Positions 41,981 through 52,400 of a stretch of 64,000 nt of DNA are shown in pieces. Under the pieces are notes generated by a model. It saw only the letters and a list, made by a program, of their open reading frames with translations, did not search any database and was not told where the DNA came from. A program made the position numbers and the translations under genes. Numbering within the stretch: the stretch's first letter is position 1; every line of letters begins with the position of its first letter. Source of the DNA: Actinokineospora iranica (lineage in GTDB: Bacteria; Actinomycetota; Actinomycetes; Mycobacteriales; Pseudonocardiaceae); contig NZ_FMZZ01000008.1 of assembly GCF_900101685.1 (NCBI RefSeq), positions 186,001 to 250,000 of the forward strand, written 5' to 3'.

Positions 41981-42904
41981 GTGGTGACGTCCATCCCCAC
42001 CCGCGCGTCGCGGTCCCGGCACTGGGTTCCGGGCTTCGCCCTCGACATCGCGGCCGTCCTGCGCCCGCTGCGCCGCGGCCCGCACGACCCCGCGTTCCGC
42101 CAGGACCACCGGGGTCTGTGGCTGGCCGCGAACACCCCGGACGGCCCGGGAACCCTGCTGCTGCGGGCGCACGCGGGCGGGGTCGACGCCACCGCGTGGG
42201 GCGCGGCGGACGCGCTGCTCGACGGCGTCCCCGCCCTGCTGGGCGGGCACGACGACGACTCCGGCTTCGAGCCACGGCACCCGCTGATCACCGCCGCCCG
42301 CCGCGCCCGGCCGGGCCTGCGCCTGGGCGCGACCGGCCGGGTGTGGGACGTGCTGCTGGCCGCGATCGTGGAGCAGAAGGTCACCGGCGTCGAAGCGCAC
42401 CGCTCCTGGCGGGAACTCGCCCGCCGCTTCGGCGTCGCCGCCCCCGGCCCGACCCCGCCGGGCATGGCCGTCCCGCCGACCCCGCGCGCGGTGCTCGGCA
42501 TCCAGGACTGGGAGTGGCACAAGGCGGGGGTCGACAACGCCCGCAGGCGCGCGATCATCGCCGCCGCCCAGGTCGCGACCCGCCTGGAACGCGCGGCCGA
42601 GTCCGGCGGCGTCGAGGGCAGGCTGCTGCTGCGCAAGGTCCCCGGCGTCGGCGTCTGGACGGCGGCGGAGGTCGCCCAGCGCGCCTGGGGAGACCCGGAC
42701 GCGGTCAGCGTCGGCGACTTCCACATCCCGGCCCTGGTCGGCTACGCGTTGACCGGCCGCAAGACCGACGACAACGGGATGCTGGAAATCCTCGCCCCCT
42801 ACGCCCCGCACCGGCAGCGGGTCGTCCGCTACATCGAGGCCAGCGGCTTCGCCAAGCCCCGCTTCGGCCCCCGGATGACGGTGAAGGACTACCGCGGGAT
42901 GTGA
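41981..42904 (+). CDS. DNA-3-methyladenine glycosylase, AlkA/HhH-GPD family
   Basis: DNA repair glycosylase, 307 residues, GTG at 41981. Excises alkylated bases. The helix-hairpin-helix is at about 216-236 (LLLRKVPGVGVWTAAEVAQRAW) and the catalytic Asp is D246 in VSVGDFHIPALVGYALTG. The N-terminal part (RASRSRHWVPGFALDI, FRQDHRGLWLA) corresponds to the AlkA N-terminal domain. It diverges from manC (start codons 72 bases apart). Core repair function; no link to the sugar genes expected. Confidence 0.5.
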   Translation: MVTSIPTRASRSRHWVPGFALDIAAVLRPLRRGPHDPAFRQDHRGLWLAANTPDGPGTLLLRAHAGGVDATAWGAADALLDGVPALLGGHDDDSGFEPRHPLITAARRARPGLRLGATGRVWDVLLAAIVEQKVTGVEAHRSWRELARRFGVAAPGPTPPGMAVPPTPRAVLGIQDWEWHKAGVDNARRRAIIAAAQVATRLERAAESGGVEGRLLLRKVPGVGVWTAAEVAQRAWGDPDAVSVGDFHIPALVGYALTGRKTDDNGMLEILAPYAPHRQRVVRYIEASGFAKPRFGPRMTVKDYRGM

Positions 42905-42910
42905 GGGGGC

Positions 42911-44203
42911 TCAGGCCCGGTTGTCGGTCAAGCGCTCGTCAAGCGTTTTCACCGCGTTGGAATCACGCCACGGTTCTAGTGCCCGACGGGTGTCGCGCAA
43001 CCGTTCCCGCAGGCGAACCGAGCGGTTTCGAGTGGTCGCTTCGATCACATCTTCCATAATCAGAACCGCGGCGTCGGGTTCCTGGAGCTGAACGTGCGCT
43101 TGGGCCAGATACAGCATGGTGTAGGCGTTGTCCCGCACCAAGGAGCGGTTATGCAGCCTGAGCGCGTTCCGTGCCTGGGAAACCGCCTCGGTCGGCTGCC
43201 GCAGATTCAGATGGCAGATGGCCTTCGCGTTGGCGAGAGAGCCGCTGTCATAGAAATACGCCAGCGACGCGTCGCGTTTTCCCGCTTGAGCGAGCCGCGC
43301 TTCTGCCTGTTCCAGAGCGGTGAGGCACTCGTCCGATTGTCCGTCCCGCGCGTAGGCGCGGGCCGCCTGGCTGGCCGCGTGGGCGCGCACCAGTGTGTCG
43401 TCCGAGCGCTCGGCAGCCCTGCGTGAAGCTTCGGCGTAGTCGATGGCCAAGTGTGCCTTGTCCTGCATCAACGCGGTATGGCTCATGCGCCCCAGGGTGA
43501 AACTGCTCATCGTCGAATCGCGCGCCTCGTGCGACAACTCGCGGCCGCGATCGTAAAACTGCCACGCGTTGCCGTAATCCGCCGCCTCGGAGAACAGCCA
43601 ACCGGCCAATCCCGAGAGGCCGCCGCAGGTGGAAAGCAGCTTGGGGCGAAGCTCGCCGGGGCAGTCGCGAAGCATGCCCTGCGCGGCGGACAGCTGTGCG
43701 AGCACAGTGGGGAGCACGGCTTGTGGCCCGAGGGCGTCGTCTTGTCGTCGGCAGGTCCAGTAGATGGTCTCGATGTGCTCAATAACCTGGTTATCGACGC
43801 GTTGAGGGGTGGTGATGGCTTTGGCCACGCGTTCTTGTTCGTCGGTGTTCAGGTTGGTGAGCGATGGTGCGCTTGCGGTAGCGGCTGTCCAGCCTAGTAG
43901 TTGCAGGAGTTCGCGACGATTCATGGTGTCCACCCAGTGGCGGAACAAGGCCGCCCAGTGCTCGTCGGTGCTGGTGCTTTTCGGCTCCGCTGGGGTCTCG
44001 TTCGCCAGTAGGGTTTCGAGTTCGCGGAGGGTGAGGCCGAGTAGGCGGGCCAGTTTTGGCCGCAGGTACGGCAGGGGTTCGTGTTTGCCGGATTCCCAGG
44101 TGTGGACGGCGGTGCGGTCGATGTGCAGTTCCTCGGCGAGGCGTTCCTGGGTGTAGCCCGCTGCTTTGCGTGCCCTGGCAAGTCGGTCTCGTCGTGCCGC
44201 CAT
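42911..44203 (-). CDS. XRE-family transcriptional regulator with TPR-like C-terminus
   Basis: 430 residues. ATG at 44203 with GGGAG upstream. HTH (about 5-60): RLARARKAAGYTQERLAEEL, HIDRTAVHTWESGKHEPLPY. A central hydrophobic LLQLLGWTAATASAP segment is followed by alpha-helical repeats (about 170-410) such as SRRAAERSDDTLVRAHAASQAARAYARDGQ and AVSQARNALRLHNRSLVRDNAYTMLYLAQA. Proteins of this architecture are multi-copy in filamentous actinomycetes and often act in development or secondary metabolism. Target unknown. Lower GC and less codon bias than neighbours. Confidence 0.5.
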   Translation of the reverse strand: MAARRDRLARARKAAGYTQERLAEELHIDRTAVHTWESGKHEPLPYLRPKLARLLGLTLRELETLLANETPAEPKSTSTDEHWAALFRHWVDTMNRRELLQLLGWTAATASAPSLTNLNTDEQERVAKAITTPQRVDNQVIEHIETIYWTCRRQDDALGPQAVLPTVLAQLSAAQGMLRDCPGELRPKLLSTCGGLSGLAGWLFSEAADYGNAWQFYDRGRELSHEARDSTMSSFTLGRMSHTALMQDKAHLAIDYAEASRRAAERSDDTLVRAHAASQAARAYARDGQSDECLTALEQAEARLAQAGKRDASLAYFYDSGSLANAKAICHLNLRQPTEAVSQARNALRLHNRSLVRDNAYTMLYLAQAHVQLQEPDAAVLIMEDVIEATTRNRSVRLRERLRDTRRALEPWRDSNAVKTLDERLTDNRA

Positions 44204-44447
44204 GGCACCCAGTCTCCCACACCTGTCACGTACAGCGTATGACTCGTTACAGCAGGTCAGGCCCGGCAACCCCACATCTCGCCAACGGGAGCCCAACGAG
44301 ACTCCGGCGGCACGCCCAGCCCGCGGTTGGCCGCCTCGATCTCGCGGGGGCCGCTGATCCGGGTGTTCGGCGAGTTCGGCTTCCGGTTTTCGGGCTGTGC
44401 GGGCGCCAGCGGACCTTGTTCTCACCCGCAACCACGTGGCAACCGGG

Positions 44448-44804
44448 TCAGGTCTTGCGCAGGGCCGCCTGGACGATGTCCAGGGCCATGGCTCGATCAA
44501 GGCCGAGGCTGTGCGCGGTGGCCGCGTACTCGTCGGCGGCGGCGCGGGCGCGCTCCAGGGTGCGGTCGCCGCCCGCGCCGACGAACGTGCCCAGGCGGCC
44601 CCGGGTCTCGACCAGGCCTGCCTCCTCCAGTTCGCGGTACGCGCGGGCGACGGTGTTGGCAGCCAAGCCGAGGTCGGCGGCCAGCTTGCGGACTGTCGGC
44701 AGCTTCTCGCCGACCGCGAGGGAGTGGTCGTTGATCCGCTGCGCCAACCCGCTGCGCACCTGCTCGAACGGCGGCACGGGCGACTCCGGGTCGATGGTGA
44801 TCAC
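44448..44804 (-). CDS. GntR-family regulator, YtrA subfamily
   Basis: 118 residues. GTG at 44804, preceded by GGGGGAGG at good spacing. The wHTH is in the N-terminal half: PPFEQVRSGLAQRINDHSLAVG, KLPTVRKLAADLGLAANTVARAYRELEEAGLVETRGRLGTFV; only about 40 residues follow, too short for the usual ligand domain, as in the YtrA subfamily. YtrA-type regulators often control adjacent ABC transporters, but none is here. The gap to the NUDIX gene is 63 bases. Confidence 0.5.
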   Translation of the reverse strand: MITIDPESPVPPFEQVRSGLAQRINDHSLAVGEKLPTVRKLAADLGLAANTVARAYRELEEAGLVETRGRLGTFVGAGGDRTLERARAAADEYAATAHSLGLDRAMALDIVQAALRKT

Positions 44805-44867
44805 GGTGTCATCCTCCCCCAGGGCGCCGTCGTCACGGCAGGTCCACCGGTGGCGAAACCCCGCCAC

Positions 44868-45404
44868 TTACCGCAGGGCGGCAAGCATGTCCTCGATCCC
44901 GCCCACGCCGTCCGGGTCGGGCGGGAGGGCGTCGATCGGCCACCACTGCAGATCCAGCGACTCCGCGCTGCGGACCGGTTCGGCGTTCGCGGGGGCGCGC
45001 ACGGCGAAGCGGACGTCGAAGTGGCGGGTGGGCAGGCCGAGCGAGCAGGTGATCGGGTGCACGTCCACGTGCAGCGGCACCGGGTCGATGCGCAGGTCGG
45101 GGATGCCGGACTCCTCGATCGCCTCCCGCAGCGCCGCGCCAGCGAGGGTGCTGTCGGACGGCTCGCAGTGCCCGCCCAGTTGCAGCCAGCGGCCGACGCG
45201 CGGGTGCAGCGTCAGCAGGACTCGGGTGCCGGTGCTGTCGAACACCAGGGCCGACGCGGTGATGTGCCCGGCTTCGCAGGAGCGCAGGCACGCGTCCGGG
45301 CGGGCGGACAAGAAGCCCAGGTAAGCCTGTCGCAGCGCCTCTTGCGTGCGGTCGGTGGGGCGCCATGCGGTCATGGTCGCCACCGCGTCCGCGTGGGGAC
45401 TCAC
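44868..45404 (-). CDS. NUDIX hydrolase
   Basis: 178 residues using the GTG at 45404, which overlaps the fbiB stop (GTGA); an ATG at 45416 would overlap further. The Nudix box reads [25 protein letters not shown]: the REx2EExG core is intact, while the first Glu of GX5E is Asp, as in several actinobacterial members. Upstream [29 protein letters not shown] is the family strand pair. Hydrolyses a nucleoside diphosphate derivative, substrate unknown. Last gene of the fbiA-fbiB-nudix run. Confidence 0.5.
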   Translation of the reverse strand: MSPHADAVATMTAWRPTDRTQEALRQAYLGFLSARPDACLRSCEAGHITASALVFDSTGTRVLLTLHPRVGRWLQLGGHCEPSDSTLAGAALREAIEESGIPDLRIDPVPLHVDVHPITCSLGLPTRHFDVRFAVRAPANAEPVRSAESLDLQWWPIDALPPDPDGVGGIEDMLAALR

Positions 45405-46735
45405 AGTTCCAGCCATCCTTCGTTCGTGCGCGGTTCGCGCGGGACCAGTTCCGCCGCCGGATGCCCGACGGCCACAGCGCCCAGGGGGTCCCACGACGCG
45501 GGCAGGTCCAAAACCTCGCGCGCCGCATCCGGGCAGAACATGGTCGAGGACACCCAGCAGGAGGCCAGCCCCTCGGCGGCCAGCGCGACCAGCAGGCCCT
45601 GCACGGCGGCGCCGCCCGCGACGGCGAACATCGCCCGCTCGGCGGCGGACCGGCGCTCGTCCGGGTACGCGTGCGCGCCTTCGCGAACCAGGAAGGGCAG
45701 CATGATCTCGGGCGCGCGGTGGAGCAGGTCGCCGCGGGCGACGCGGCGCTCTACCTGCTCATCGGAAAGCCCGTCTCCCCGGAGGTCGGCGACCCACGCT
45801 TCCCGCATGGCCGTCAGCAGTTCTTTCCGTTTGGCGACAACACGCACAAACCGAACCGGTCTTGTGTGGTGCGGGGCGGGCGCGGTCAACGCTGCCGCGA
45901 CCGCTCGGCGCAGCGCGCCGGGGTCTACCGGCTCGTCGGTAAACGATCGCGTCGAGCGGCGCAGCAGCACGGCCTCCCGCCGCCCCCGGGTGATCGACTC
46001 CCGCGTGCCCAGCCGGAACAGGTCTTCCTCCGGCGGCCGGACCAGGTCGCGCGCGGTGGCGGTCTCGTCGCCGATCTCCAGGCCGCGCACGACGGCCACC
46101 GGGACGCCGCCGAGTTTGCCCTTCACCAGGTCCGCGGCGGCGGCGACCTCGTCGGCGACCGCGATCATGGTGACCGCCAGCGTGTTGCCCTGGCTGTCCA
46201 CCTCGCCCCGGTAGGAGTGCAGCACCTTCAGCCCGGACGCGCCGATCGCGGCGTCGGTCTGGCCGCGCCGCCACGCCCGGCCCATGGTGTCGGTGACGAC
46301 CACGGCGACCTCGACGCCGAGCCGCTCGCGCAGCCCCCGGCGCAGCGCCAGCGCGGACCCGTCCGGGTCGGCGGGCAGCAGCGCGATCTCGCCGCCTGCC
46401 ACGTTCGAGGTGTCCACACCGGACGCGGCCTGCACGATGCCCAGCCGCCGGTTGACCGTGATGAGCGTCTGGTCCTTGCGCGCCACCACCTGGTCGGCCT
46501 CGTCCAGCACGTGCCGCCGCCGCACCCGCTCGCGTTCATCCGGGTCGTCGGGCACCCGGATCAGCCGTCCCTCTATTTTGGACACGACCTTGCTGGTGAC
46601 CACCACGATGTCGCCGGAGCGCAGCCAGGGCGCCGCGGCCGCTATCGCGCCGGTCAGGTCGTCGCCGGGCCGGAACTCCGGCAGCCCGCGCACCGGCAGG
46701 ATCTCCAGCGACGCCCGCGCGGCGTGCTCAGCCAA
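45401..46735 (-). CDS. fbiB: Coenzyme F420-0:L-glutamate ligase / dehydro-F420 reductase (bifunctional)
   Basis: F420 biosynthesis. The N-terminal ligase domain (about 1-245) adds glutamates to F420-0: [81 protein letters not shown]. The C-terminal domain (about 250-444) is nitroreductase-like, FMN-dependent: [41 protein letters not shown]. 444 residues, close to M. tuberculosis FbiB. The start is probably TTG at 46735, 8 bases inside fbiA; no better ATG/GTG is in frame. F420 serves redox enzymes in these bacteria. Confidence 0.5.
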   Translation of the reverse strand: MAEHAARASLEILPVRGLPEFRPGDDLTGAIAAAAPWLRSGDIVVVTSKVVSKIEGRLIRVPDDPDERERVRRRHVLDEADQVVARKDQTLITVNRRLGIVQAASGVDTSNVAGGEIALLPADPDGSALALRRGLRERLGVEVAVVVTDTMGRAWRRGQTDAAIGASGLKVLHSYRGEVDSQGNTLAVTMIAVADEVAAAADLVKGKLGGVPVAVVRGLEIGDETATARDLVRPPEEDLFRLGTRESITRGRREAVLLRRSTRSFTDEPVDPGALRRAVAAALTAPAPHHTRPVRFVRVVAKRKELLTAMREAWVADLRGDGLSDEQVERRVARGDLLHRAPEIMLPFLVREGAHAYPDERRSAAERAMFAVAGGAAVQGLLVALAAEGLASCWVSSTMFCPDAAREVLDLPASWDPLGAVAVGHPAAELVPREPRTNEGWLEL

Positions 46736-47726
46736 GGTCGACCCCGCCGAGTTCCATCGCCGCCTTGACCATCGCCGCCGTCGCGTCCACGTCGGACATC
46801 AGCAGCGGCACCGCGCGCACGGCGACGCCGGGCACGTCGGCGGTGTCGCCGGTGTGCACCAGCCAGCCGTCCAGGATGCCCTTGTCCGAGCAGGCGCGGG
46901 AGCCGTAGTGCCTGCCCACGGCCTCGGCGGAGCTCTTCAGCCCGATCGCGGAGAGGCACGCGTCGGCCATGCCGCGCACCGGCTTGTCGCCGATGATCGG
47001 CGAGACGCCCACCACCGGAGCCTCGGTCTCGCGCAACGCCACGCGCATCCCCGGCACGGCCAGCACCGACCCGATGCTCACCACCGGGTTCGACGGGGCC
47101 AGCAGCACCACGTCCGCCGCGCTGATGGCCTCCACGACGCCGGGGCCGGGCGTGGCCTCGTCCGCGCCGACCGGCACGATCGACTGCGCGCGCGGCTCGG
47201 CGTGGTGGCGCACCCACCACTCCTGGAAATGCACCGCCTTGCGCTCGCCGCTGCCCGGCTCGTCGATGACCACGTGCGTCTCGACGCGGTCGTCGGTCAT
47301 CGGCAGCAGCCGCACCCCCGGCTTCCAGCGGTCGCACAGCGCTGCCGTGATGTCGGAAAGCTCATAGCCCGCGCGCATCATCCGGGTGCGCACCAGGTGC
47401 GTGGCGATGTCCTTGTCGCCGAGCCCGAACCAGTCGGGGTCCGCGCCGTAGGCGGCCAGCTCATCCTTGACCGCCCAGGTCTCGCCCGCGCGGCCCCAGC
47501 CGCGGTCGGGGTCGATGCCGCCGCCCAGGGTGTACATGCACGTGTCCAGGTCGGGGCACACCCGCAGGCCGTGCAGCCAGATGTCGTCCGCGGTGTTGAC
47601 CACGGCGGTGATCTGGTGTGGCGACTCGTCCGGGCCTGGCCCGACCGGGGGAAGCCCGAGGAGTTGCTTGACCCCGAGCAGGAACTTGGCTCCGCCGACT
47701 CCGCCGACGACTACGACTACCTTCAC
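46728..47726 (-). CDS. fbiA: 2-phospho-L-lactate/phosphoenolpyruvate transferase (F420 biosynthesis)
   Basis: 332 residues, GTG at 47726 ([18 protein letters not shown]). FbiA condenses the GDP- or PPi-activated phospho-lactate/phosphoenolpyruvate with Fo to give (dehydro-)F420-0. Motifs: GGVGGAKFL (N-terminal binding loop), [36 protein letters not shown] [53 protein letters not shown] and [12 protein letters not shown]. Translationally overlapping with fbiB, same order as Rv3261/Rv3262. An independent promoter is likely in the 89-base gap upstream. Confidence 0.5.
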   Translation of the reverse strand: MKVVVVVGGVGGAKFLLGVKQLLGLPPVGPGPDESPHQITAVVNTADDIWLHGLRVCPDLDTCMYTLGGGIDPDRGWGRAGETWAVKDELAAYGADPDWFGLGDKDIATHLVRTRMMRAGYELSDITAALCDRWKPGVRLLPMTDDRVETHVVIDEPGSGERKAVHFQEWWVRHHAEPRAQSIVPVGADEATPGPGVVEAISAADVVLLAPSNPVVSIGSVLAVPGMRVALRETEAPVVGVSPIIGDKPVRGMADACLSAIGLKSSAEAVGRHYGSRACSDKGILDGWLVHTGDTADVPGVAVRAVPLLMSDVDATAAMVKAAMELGGVDLG

Positions 47727-47815
47727 GGTCCGCGATCCTCGCACGTCCGGGTGACCCGGGTCGGGTCACCGGTGGGAATGGCCTGCGCGCGCCTGCTCGG
47801 CGCGTCAGAAGAGCA

Positions 47816-48565
47816 TCATTGCCAGAAGAAGAACAGCAGTTGGCCGAAGCCCGCGAGCTCGGCCTCGCCGCCAACGCCGCCGTAGAGGGCGACCACGACG
47901 TCCCAGAAGACCTCGCTGACTCCGGGGATGCCGATCAGCGCCGCGAACAGGATCAGCGGCGCCCACGGCCGCGCCTTGGCCCCGAAGCTGCGCGCCGGAT
48001 AGGACAGGTACGGCTCGATGGCTCCCCAGCCGTCCAGGCCCGGCACCGGCAGCATGTTCAGCACGAACGCGGCCAGTTGCAGCAGGGCCAGGAACGACAG
48101 GCCTGCCGCGAGGCCGAACGCGGGCTGGAACACCGCGACCGACACCGCGAGCAGGATGCCGAGCACCAGGTTCATGAACGGCCCGGCCAGCGACACGCGT
48201 GAGTCCACCGCTCGGGACCGCAGCGCGTTGTGGTTGATCCACACCGCGCCGCCGGGCAGCGGGATGCCGCCGATCGCCAGGAACAGCAGCGGCAGCACCA
48301 GGCTCAGCACCGGGTCGGCGTACTTGCGCGGGTCGAGAGTGAGGTAGCCCTTGAAGTAGACCTCGCGGTCGCCGCCGCGGAAGGCGACGATGGCGTGGCC
48401 GAACTCGTGCAGGCACAGCGACACCGCCCAACCGCCCAGGACGAGCAGGAAAACCCCGGCCCGCAGGGCTGTCTCACTCTCCAGCAGGGTCATCAGCGCG
48501 CCACCCACGGTGAGCGCCAGCAGGGCGAGGAACACGGGCGAGGGACGAACCGATGATCGCTGCAC
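47816..48565 (-). CDS. Site-2 protease family zinc metalloprotease
   Basis: Membrane-embedded protease of about 249 residues with about six hydrophobic segments. Zinc motif HEFGH at 53-57 in TM2 and the second S2P motif NMLPVPGLDGW at 170-180 (D178). Start uncertain: GTG at 48565 has GGAGG only one base away, and a GTG ten codons later is possible. S2P enzymes cut transmembrane anti-sigma or regulatory proteins during regulated proteolysis. In this window the ECF-anti-sigma fusion is a conceivable client. Divergent from whiB2. Confidence 0.5.
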   Translation of the reverse strand: MQRSSVRPSPVFLALLALTVGGALMTLLESETALRAGVFLLVLGGWAVSLCLHEFGHAIVAFRGGDREVYFKGYLTLDPRKYADPVLSLVLPLLFLAIGGIPLPGGAVWINHNALRSRAVDSRVSLAGPFMNLVLGILLAVSVAVFQPAFGLAAGLSFLALLQLAAFVLNMLPVPGLDGWGAIEPYLSYPARSFGAKARPWAPLILFAALIGIPGVSEVFWDVVVALYGGVGGEAELAGFGQLLFFFWQ

Positions 48566-48631
48566 GCCTCCAGTGTGGCAACGTTTGCCGATTGCCCGCT
48601 GGCGGGTGGGAGTAACCGCGCTGTTTCTCCT

Positions 48632-48649
48632 GGTACCCGAACGGGTACC
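48632..48649. promoter_or_regulatory. Palindrome in the whiB2/site-2 protease divergent promoter
   Basis: GGTACCCGAACGGGTACC, perfect 8-base arms with AA between them. Located 146 bases upstream of the whiB2 ATG and 67 bases upstream of the protease gene. Very GC-rich neighbourhood but this element is distinct. Suited to bind a dimeric regulator of whiB2. Confidence 0.5.
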
Positions 48650-48794
48650 GGCTGCGCATATCGCATCACCCGCCCGGGGGCTGCGCTTGACCCGCCGCCG
48701 GGACACGGGTGTAATCACATCGATGTCATTCGCCACGGGGACGGCTGATGGCATTCGCCAGCCGGGGAGTGCGGAAGGCGAGGAGGCGGGCGAT

Positions 48795-49109
48795 ATGCAG
48801 GGAATCAATGACGGGGGTCGCGTCGTGGAGTGGGGCGAGCGCCCAACCGAGGAGCTGGGAGCTCTGGCCGGATTCTTCGACGAGACCGAGGAACAGGAGT
48901 GGCAGGAGCGCGCCCTGTGCGCGCAGACCGACCCGGAGGCGTTTTTCCCGGAGAAGGGCGGTTCGACCCGGGAGGCCAAGCGGATCTGCCTCGGCTGCGA
49001 GGTCCGCGCGGAGTGCCTGGAGTACGCCTTGGCGCACGACGAGCGCTTCGGCATCTGGGGCGGCCTGTCCGAACGGGAGCGACGCAAGCTCAAGAAACGC
49101 GCCGTCTGA
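48795..49109 (+). CDS. whiB2: WhiB-family Fe-S transcriptional regulator (WhiB2/WhmD)
   Basis: 104 residues, ATG at 48795 with GAGGCGGG upstream; an in-frame ATG at 48723 would add 24 residues. The four cluster cysteines are C42, C65, C68 and C74 (C-x22-C-x2-C-x5-C), then GIWGG (86-90) and the basic ERERRKLKKR tail. Strong similarity to mycobacterial WhiB2 (CAQTDPEAFFPEKGGSTREA) and Streptomyces WhiB, which work with WhiA in septation. Single-gene unit, closed by the hairpin at 49111-49150. Confidence 0.5.
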   Translation: MQGINDGGRVVEWGERPTEELGALAGFFDETEEQEWQERALCAQTDPEAFFPEKGGSTREAKRICLGCEVRAECLEYALAHDERFGIWGGLSERERRKLKKRAV

Positions 49110-49110
49110 C

Positions 49111-49150
49111 GCCGTGATCACGAGTCCGCGCGCGGGCTCGTGATCACGGC
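49111..49150 (+). terminator. whiB2 transcription terminator hairpin
   Basis: Starts 2 bases after the whiB2 stop. Perfect 14-base stem GCCGTGATCACGAG / CTCGTGATCACGGC with a 12-base GC-rich loop that can pair further. No T-run follows, as usual for actinobacterial hairpin terminators. Confidence 0.5.
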
Positions 49151-49425
49151 ACTCGGTGTGGTGGTGGTCGGTGCATTCCTTACCGGCGCTCGATTGAGTC
49201 GGCTCGCAGGGGAGTCCGGGCTCGGCGGAATCGCGGCGCCTCACCGTCGCGGCGCGCCGGTTGTGCGCTGCCCGCCATCGGGCTGTGACGCCGTCGAACG
49301 CGCGCGTTACCCATCTCGTGGGAGAGGTCAGGGGCGTCGACCGCCTCGACCGCCCACGTCGTACCGTGTGTGCGCAGTGGCCGGAGGGGTCATGCCCGCA
49401 TGAGTGCGTTGGGAGGTGCTGGTTC
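49151..49425. other. Gene-free leader between whiB2 terminator and the large GT2 gene
   Basis: 275 bases with no convincing gene. Near its end, a GGAGGGG site precedes a three-codon frame (ATG CCC GCA TGA, 49392-49403), a possible minimal leader ORF ahead of the GT2 gene. No promoter could be assigned with confidence. Confidence 0.5.
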
Positions 49426-52400
49426 GTGCCTCCTCGGCCGCGCCAGGCGCTGTCTTCTCGCGTCACCGCACCGCTTCTGCGCACCGCGCCGGTGCTGGCC
49501 GTCCTGGTGTGCCACGACGGCGCGCAGTGGCTGCGGCTCACGCTGTCCGCGCTGCGCCATTCCGCGCCGAGACCACGGCACATCATCGCCGTCGACACCG
49601 GATCGATGGACGACACCCCGGCGCTGCTCGCCGCGGCGTCGACCGGTCCTGACCGCGTCATCGACGGGGTGATCACCCTCAGGCGCGGCGCGGGCTACCC
49701 CGACGCGGTGCACGCCGCCGTCGAGCACGCGGTCGAGCGCTGGGGCGACCCCGGCGGCTGGATCTGGCTGCTGCACGACGATTCCGCGCCCGACCCGGAC
49801 TGCCTGCACACGCTCCTGCTCGCCGCCGAGGTGTCCCCGGCCGCGGGCGTGCTCGGCCCGCTCGCCGTCGACTGGCACGATCCCCGGCTCGTGGTCGAGG
49901 CCGGGCTGTCGACCGACGCGTCCGGCCACCGGCAGACCGGCATCGGACCGTCCGAACTGGACTGGGACCGGCTCGGCCGCGCAGACGGAGAGCGGCGGTT
50001 CGAGCAGAGCACAGAGGTGCTCGCCGTGCCCTCGGCGGGCATGTTGGCGCGCCGCGACGTGTGGGAGCGGCTCGGCGGTTTCGACCGGTCGATGGCCTTG
50101 CTGCGCGAGGACATCGACTTCGGCTGGCGGGTGAACAAGGCGGGCCACGTCGTGCTCTGCGTGCCCGCCGCCCGGATTCGGCACGCGCGCGCGGTCACCG
50201 TGGGGCGGCGTGAGATCGACGCCCGCGCCACCGCCATCGGGCCGTCGGCGCGCACGGTCGACCGCGGACACGGGCTGCGCACGTTTTTAGTCAACTGCTC
50301 CACATTCTCGTTCGTCATCGGCCTGCCCCGCGTCGCCGTGCTGTGCGTGCTGCGCGCGCTCGGGTTCGCCGTGGTCCGCAGGCTTACCGCGAGCCGGGCA
50401 GAGTTAAGCGCGCTCAGTTATCTGCTGAGCGGACGCGCGAACCTGCGCGAGGCACGCGCGACCCGCGCCGCCACCGCCGGACCGGGAAGCGTGCGCGGTC
50501 TGTTCACCAGTCGCTTCACCCGGCTGCGCAACGCGGCCCGCGGCGCGGTGTCGGCGATGATCCGCAGGCGGGTGGCCGCGGACGCCGCGCTGGGCAGGCT
50601 GCCCAGCGACTACGAGCCAGCCGTCGTCTGGCTCCCGCCGGAGGCAGACCAGCCGCAGCGCAAAGCCCTCGGCCCCGACGCGCTGCCCGCGGGAGCCCTG
50701 GTCCGGCCGCGCCGAGGGGGACCGCGTCCTCAGCACAGCGCGGGCCTGCGCCGTCAGAACCGCGCGGGCCTGCGCCGCCCGCACCCCGCGATCGCCGTGC
50801 CCATCGAGGCCCCCGAGTCGGCCCCGGCTCCCGCGCCCCGGCCGTCACCGGTCAAACGGGACGGCACCGGCCCCGAACCCGGCCCCGACCTGGTGCTGGT
50901 GCGGGTCGACCGGGGCCGGGTGCTGCGCCAGATCCTGCTGTCGCCGCCGCTGCTGCTCCTGCTCGGGCTGGCCGCGCTGGCGCTCGTGGTCAACGGCGGC
51001 CGCATCGGCATCGACCTCGCGGGCGGCAGGCTGCTGCCGGTCGGCGGCCTCGGCGCCACCTGGTCGGAGTACGTGAGCACCTGGCACGGCGTCGCGGGCG
51101 GCACCGCCGCGCCCGCGCCCGCCGCGCTCGCCGTCCTGGGCGTGCTGGGCGGCGTGCTCGCCCCGTTCGGCGGACCCGCCGCGGTCGTCGCTCTCCTGTT
51201 GCTGGCAGACCTGCCGCTGGCCGGTCTCTCGGCCTATCTCGCGACCCGCCGCGCCCCCGTCCGCCGCTGGGTGCGGGCACTGCTGGCGCTGGGCTACGCG
51301 CTGCTGCCGCCCGCGAGCGCCGCCGTCGCGCAGGGCAGGCTCGACGTGGTCGTGGTGCACGTGCTGCTGCCGCTGGTCACCGCGGGCGTCACCGCCCTGC
51401 TGGCGCGCGGGCGGGAAGGCGACCGGTCGTGGCTGTCCACCGCGGCGGGCACGGCGCTCGGGCTGGCCGTGCTCGGCGCGTTCGCCCCGCTGGTGCACCT
51501 GCTGCTCGTGCTGGTCGCGCTGGCCGGGTTCGTGCTCGTCCCGGGCAACGGCGCGCGCCGGGGCGCTGCGCTGTTCCTGCTCGTGCTCATGCCGCTGGCG
51601 CTGCTGCTGCCCTGGCCCGCCGTGGTGATCGCGCACCCGGGCGTGGTGCTGCACGGGGTCGGCGCGTGGGTGCGCGAGCAGAGCGGGTCAGCGCTGGACC
51701 TGCTCACCCTGCACGCGGGCGGGCCGGGCGCGTGGCCGGTCGTCGGGCTGGCCCTGGTGCTCGCGGTCGCCGCGGGCATGGCCGTGCGCCCGCACCGGGA
51801 CGCGCTGCCGGGGCTCGGGTTAGCGCTGGTCGGCGTGCTGGCGGTGGTGCTGGTCCAGGTGCTGCCCGCCACCCCGCTCAGCGGCGGCGGCCCGCAGCGG
51901 GCCTGGGCCGGGGCGCCGCTGCTGGTGGTCGGCTGGGGACTGGTCTTGGCGCTGGTCGGCCTGTGCCGCACCGGGACCGAGGGGCTGCGGCTCGTCTCGC
52001 CGCCGCTGGCCGCGCGGATCGGCGCGGTGACCGGCGTGGCCCTGCTCGGCGCGCTGGCGGTCGGCGTGGTGGTTCCCGGACGTGGTGGACCGCTGGACGA
52101 CGGCGGGGGCGGGCTGCGCCTGGCGTCGCCGGTGGCAGGAGAACTCGCCGACACCCGGCGCTCGGTGCTCGTGCTGTCCGTCGACGGTCAGCCGGTGCGG
52201 CAGGTCGCGGCCAGGTCGCCCCGGTTCGGCGACGACGACCTCGCGCCCGTGCCGTCCGCAACGGCCCGACTCGCCGCCCTCGACCGCGACCTGCGCTCGG
52301 ACGACGTCGACACGGTGCGCGCGGCGGTGGGCCGCGCGGCCGCGACCGGGGTGCTCTACGTCGTGCTGCCCTCGCCCTCGGCGGGCGAGGTGTTCCGCGA

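Noticed and set aside
49140-49403. 87-codon frame after whiB2
   Set aside because: Starts inside the terminator hairpin, has no ribosome site, and becomes Arg/Pro-rich without pattern.
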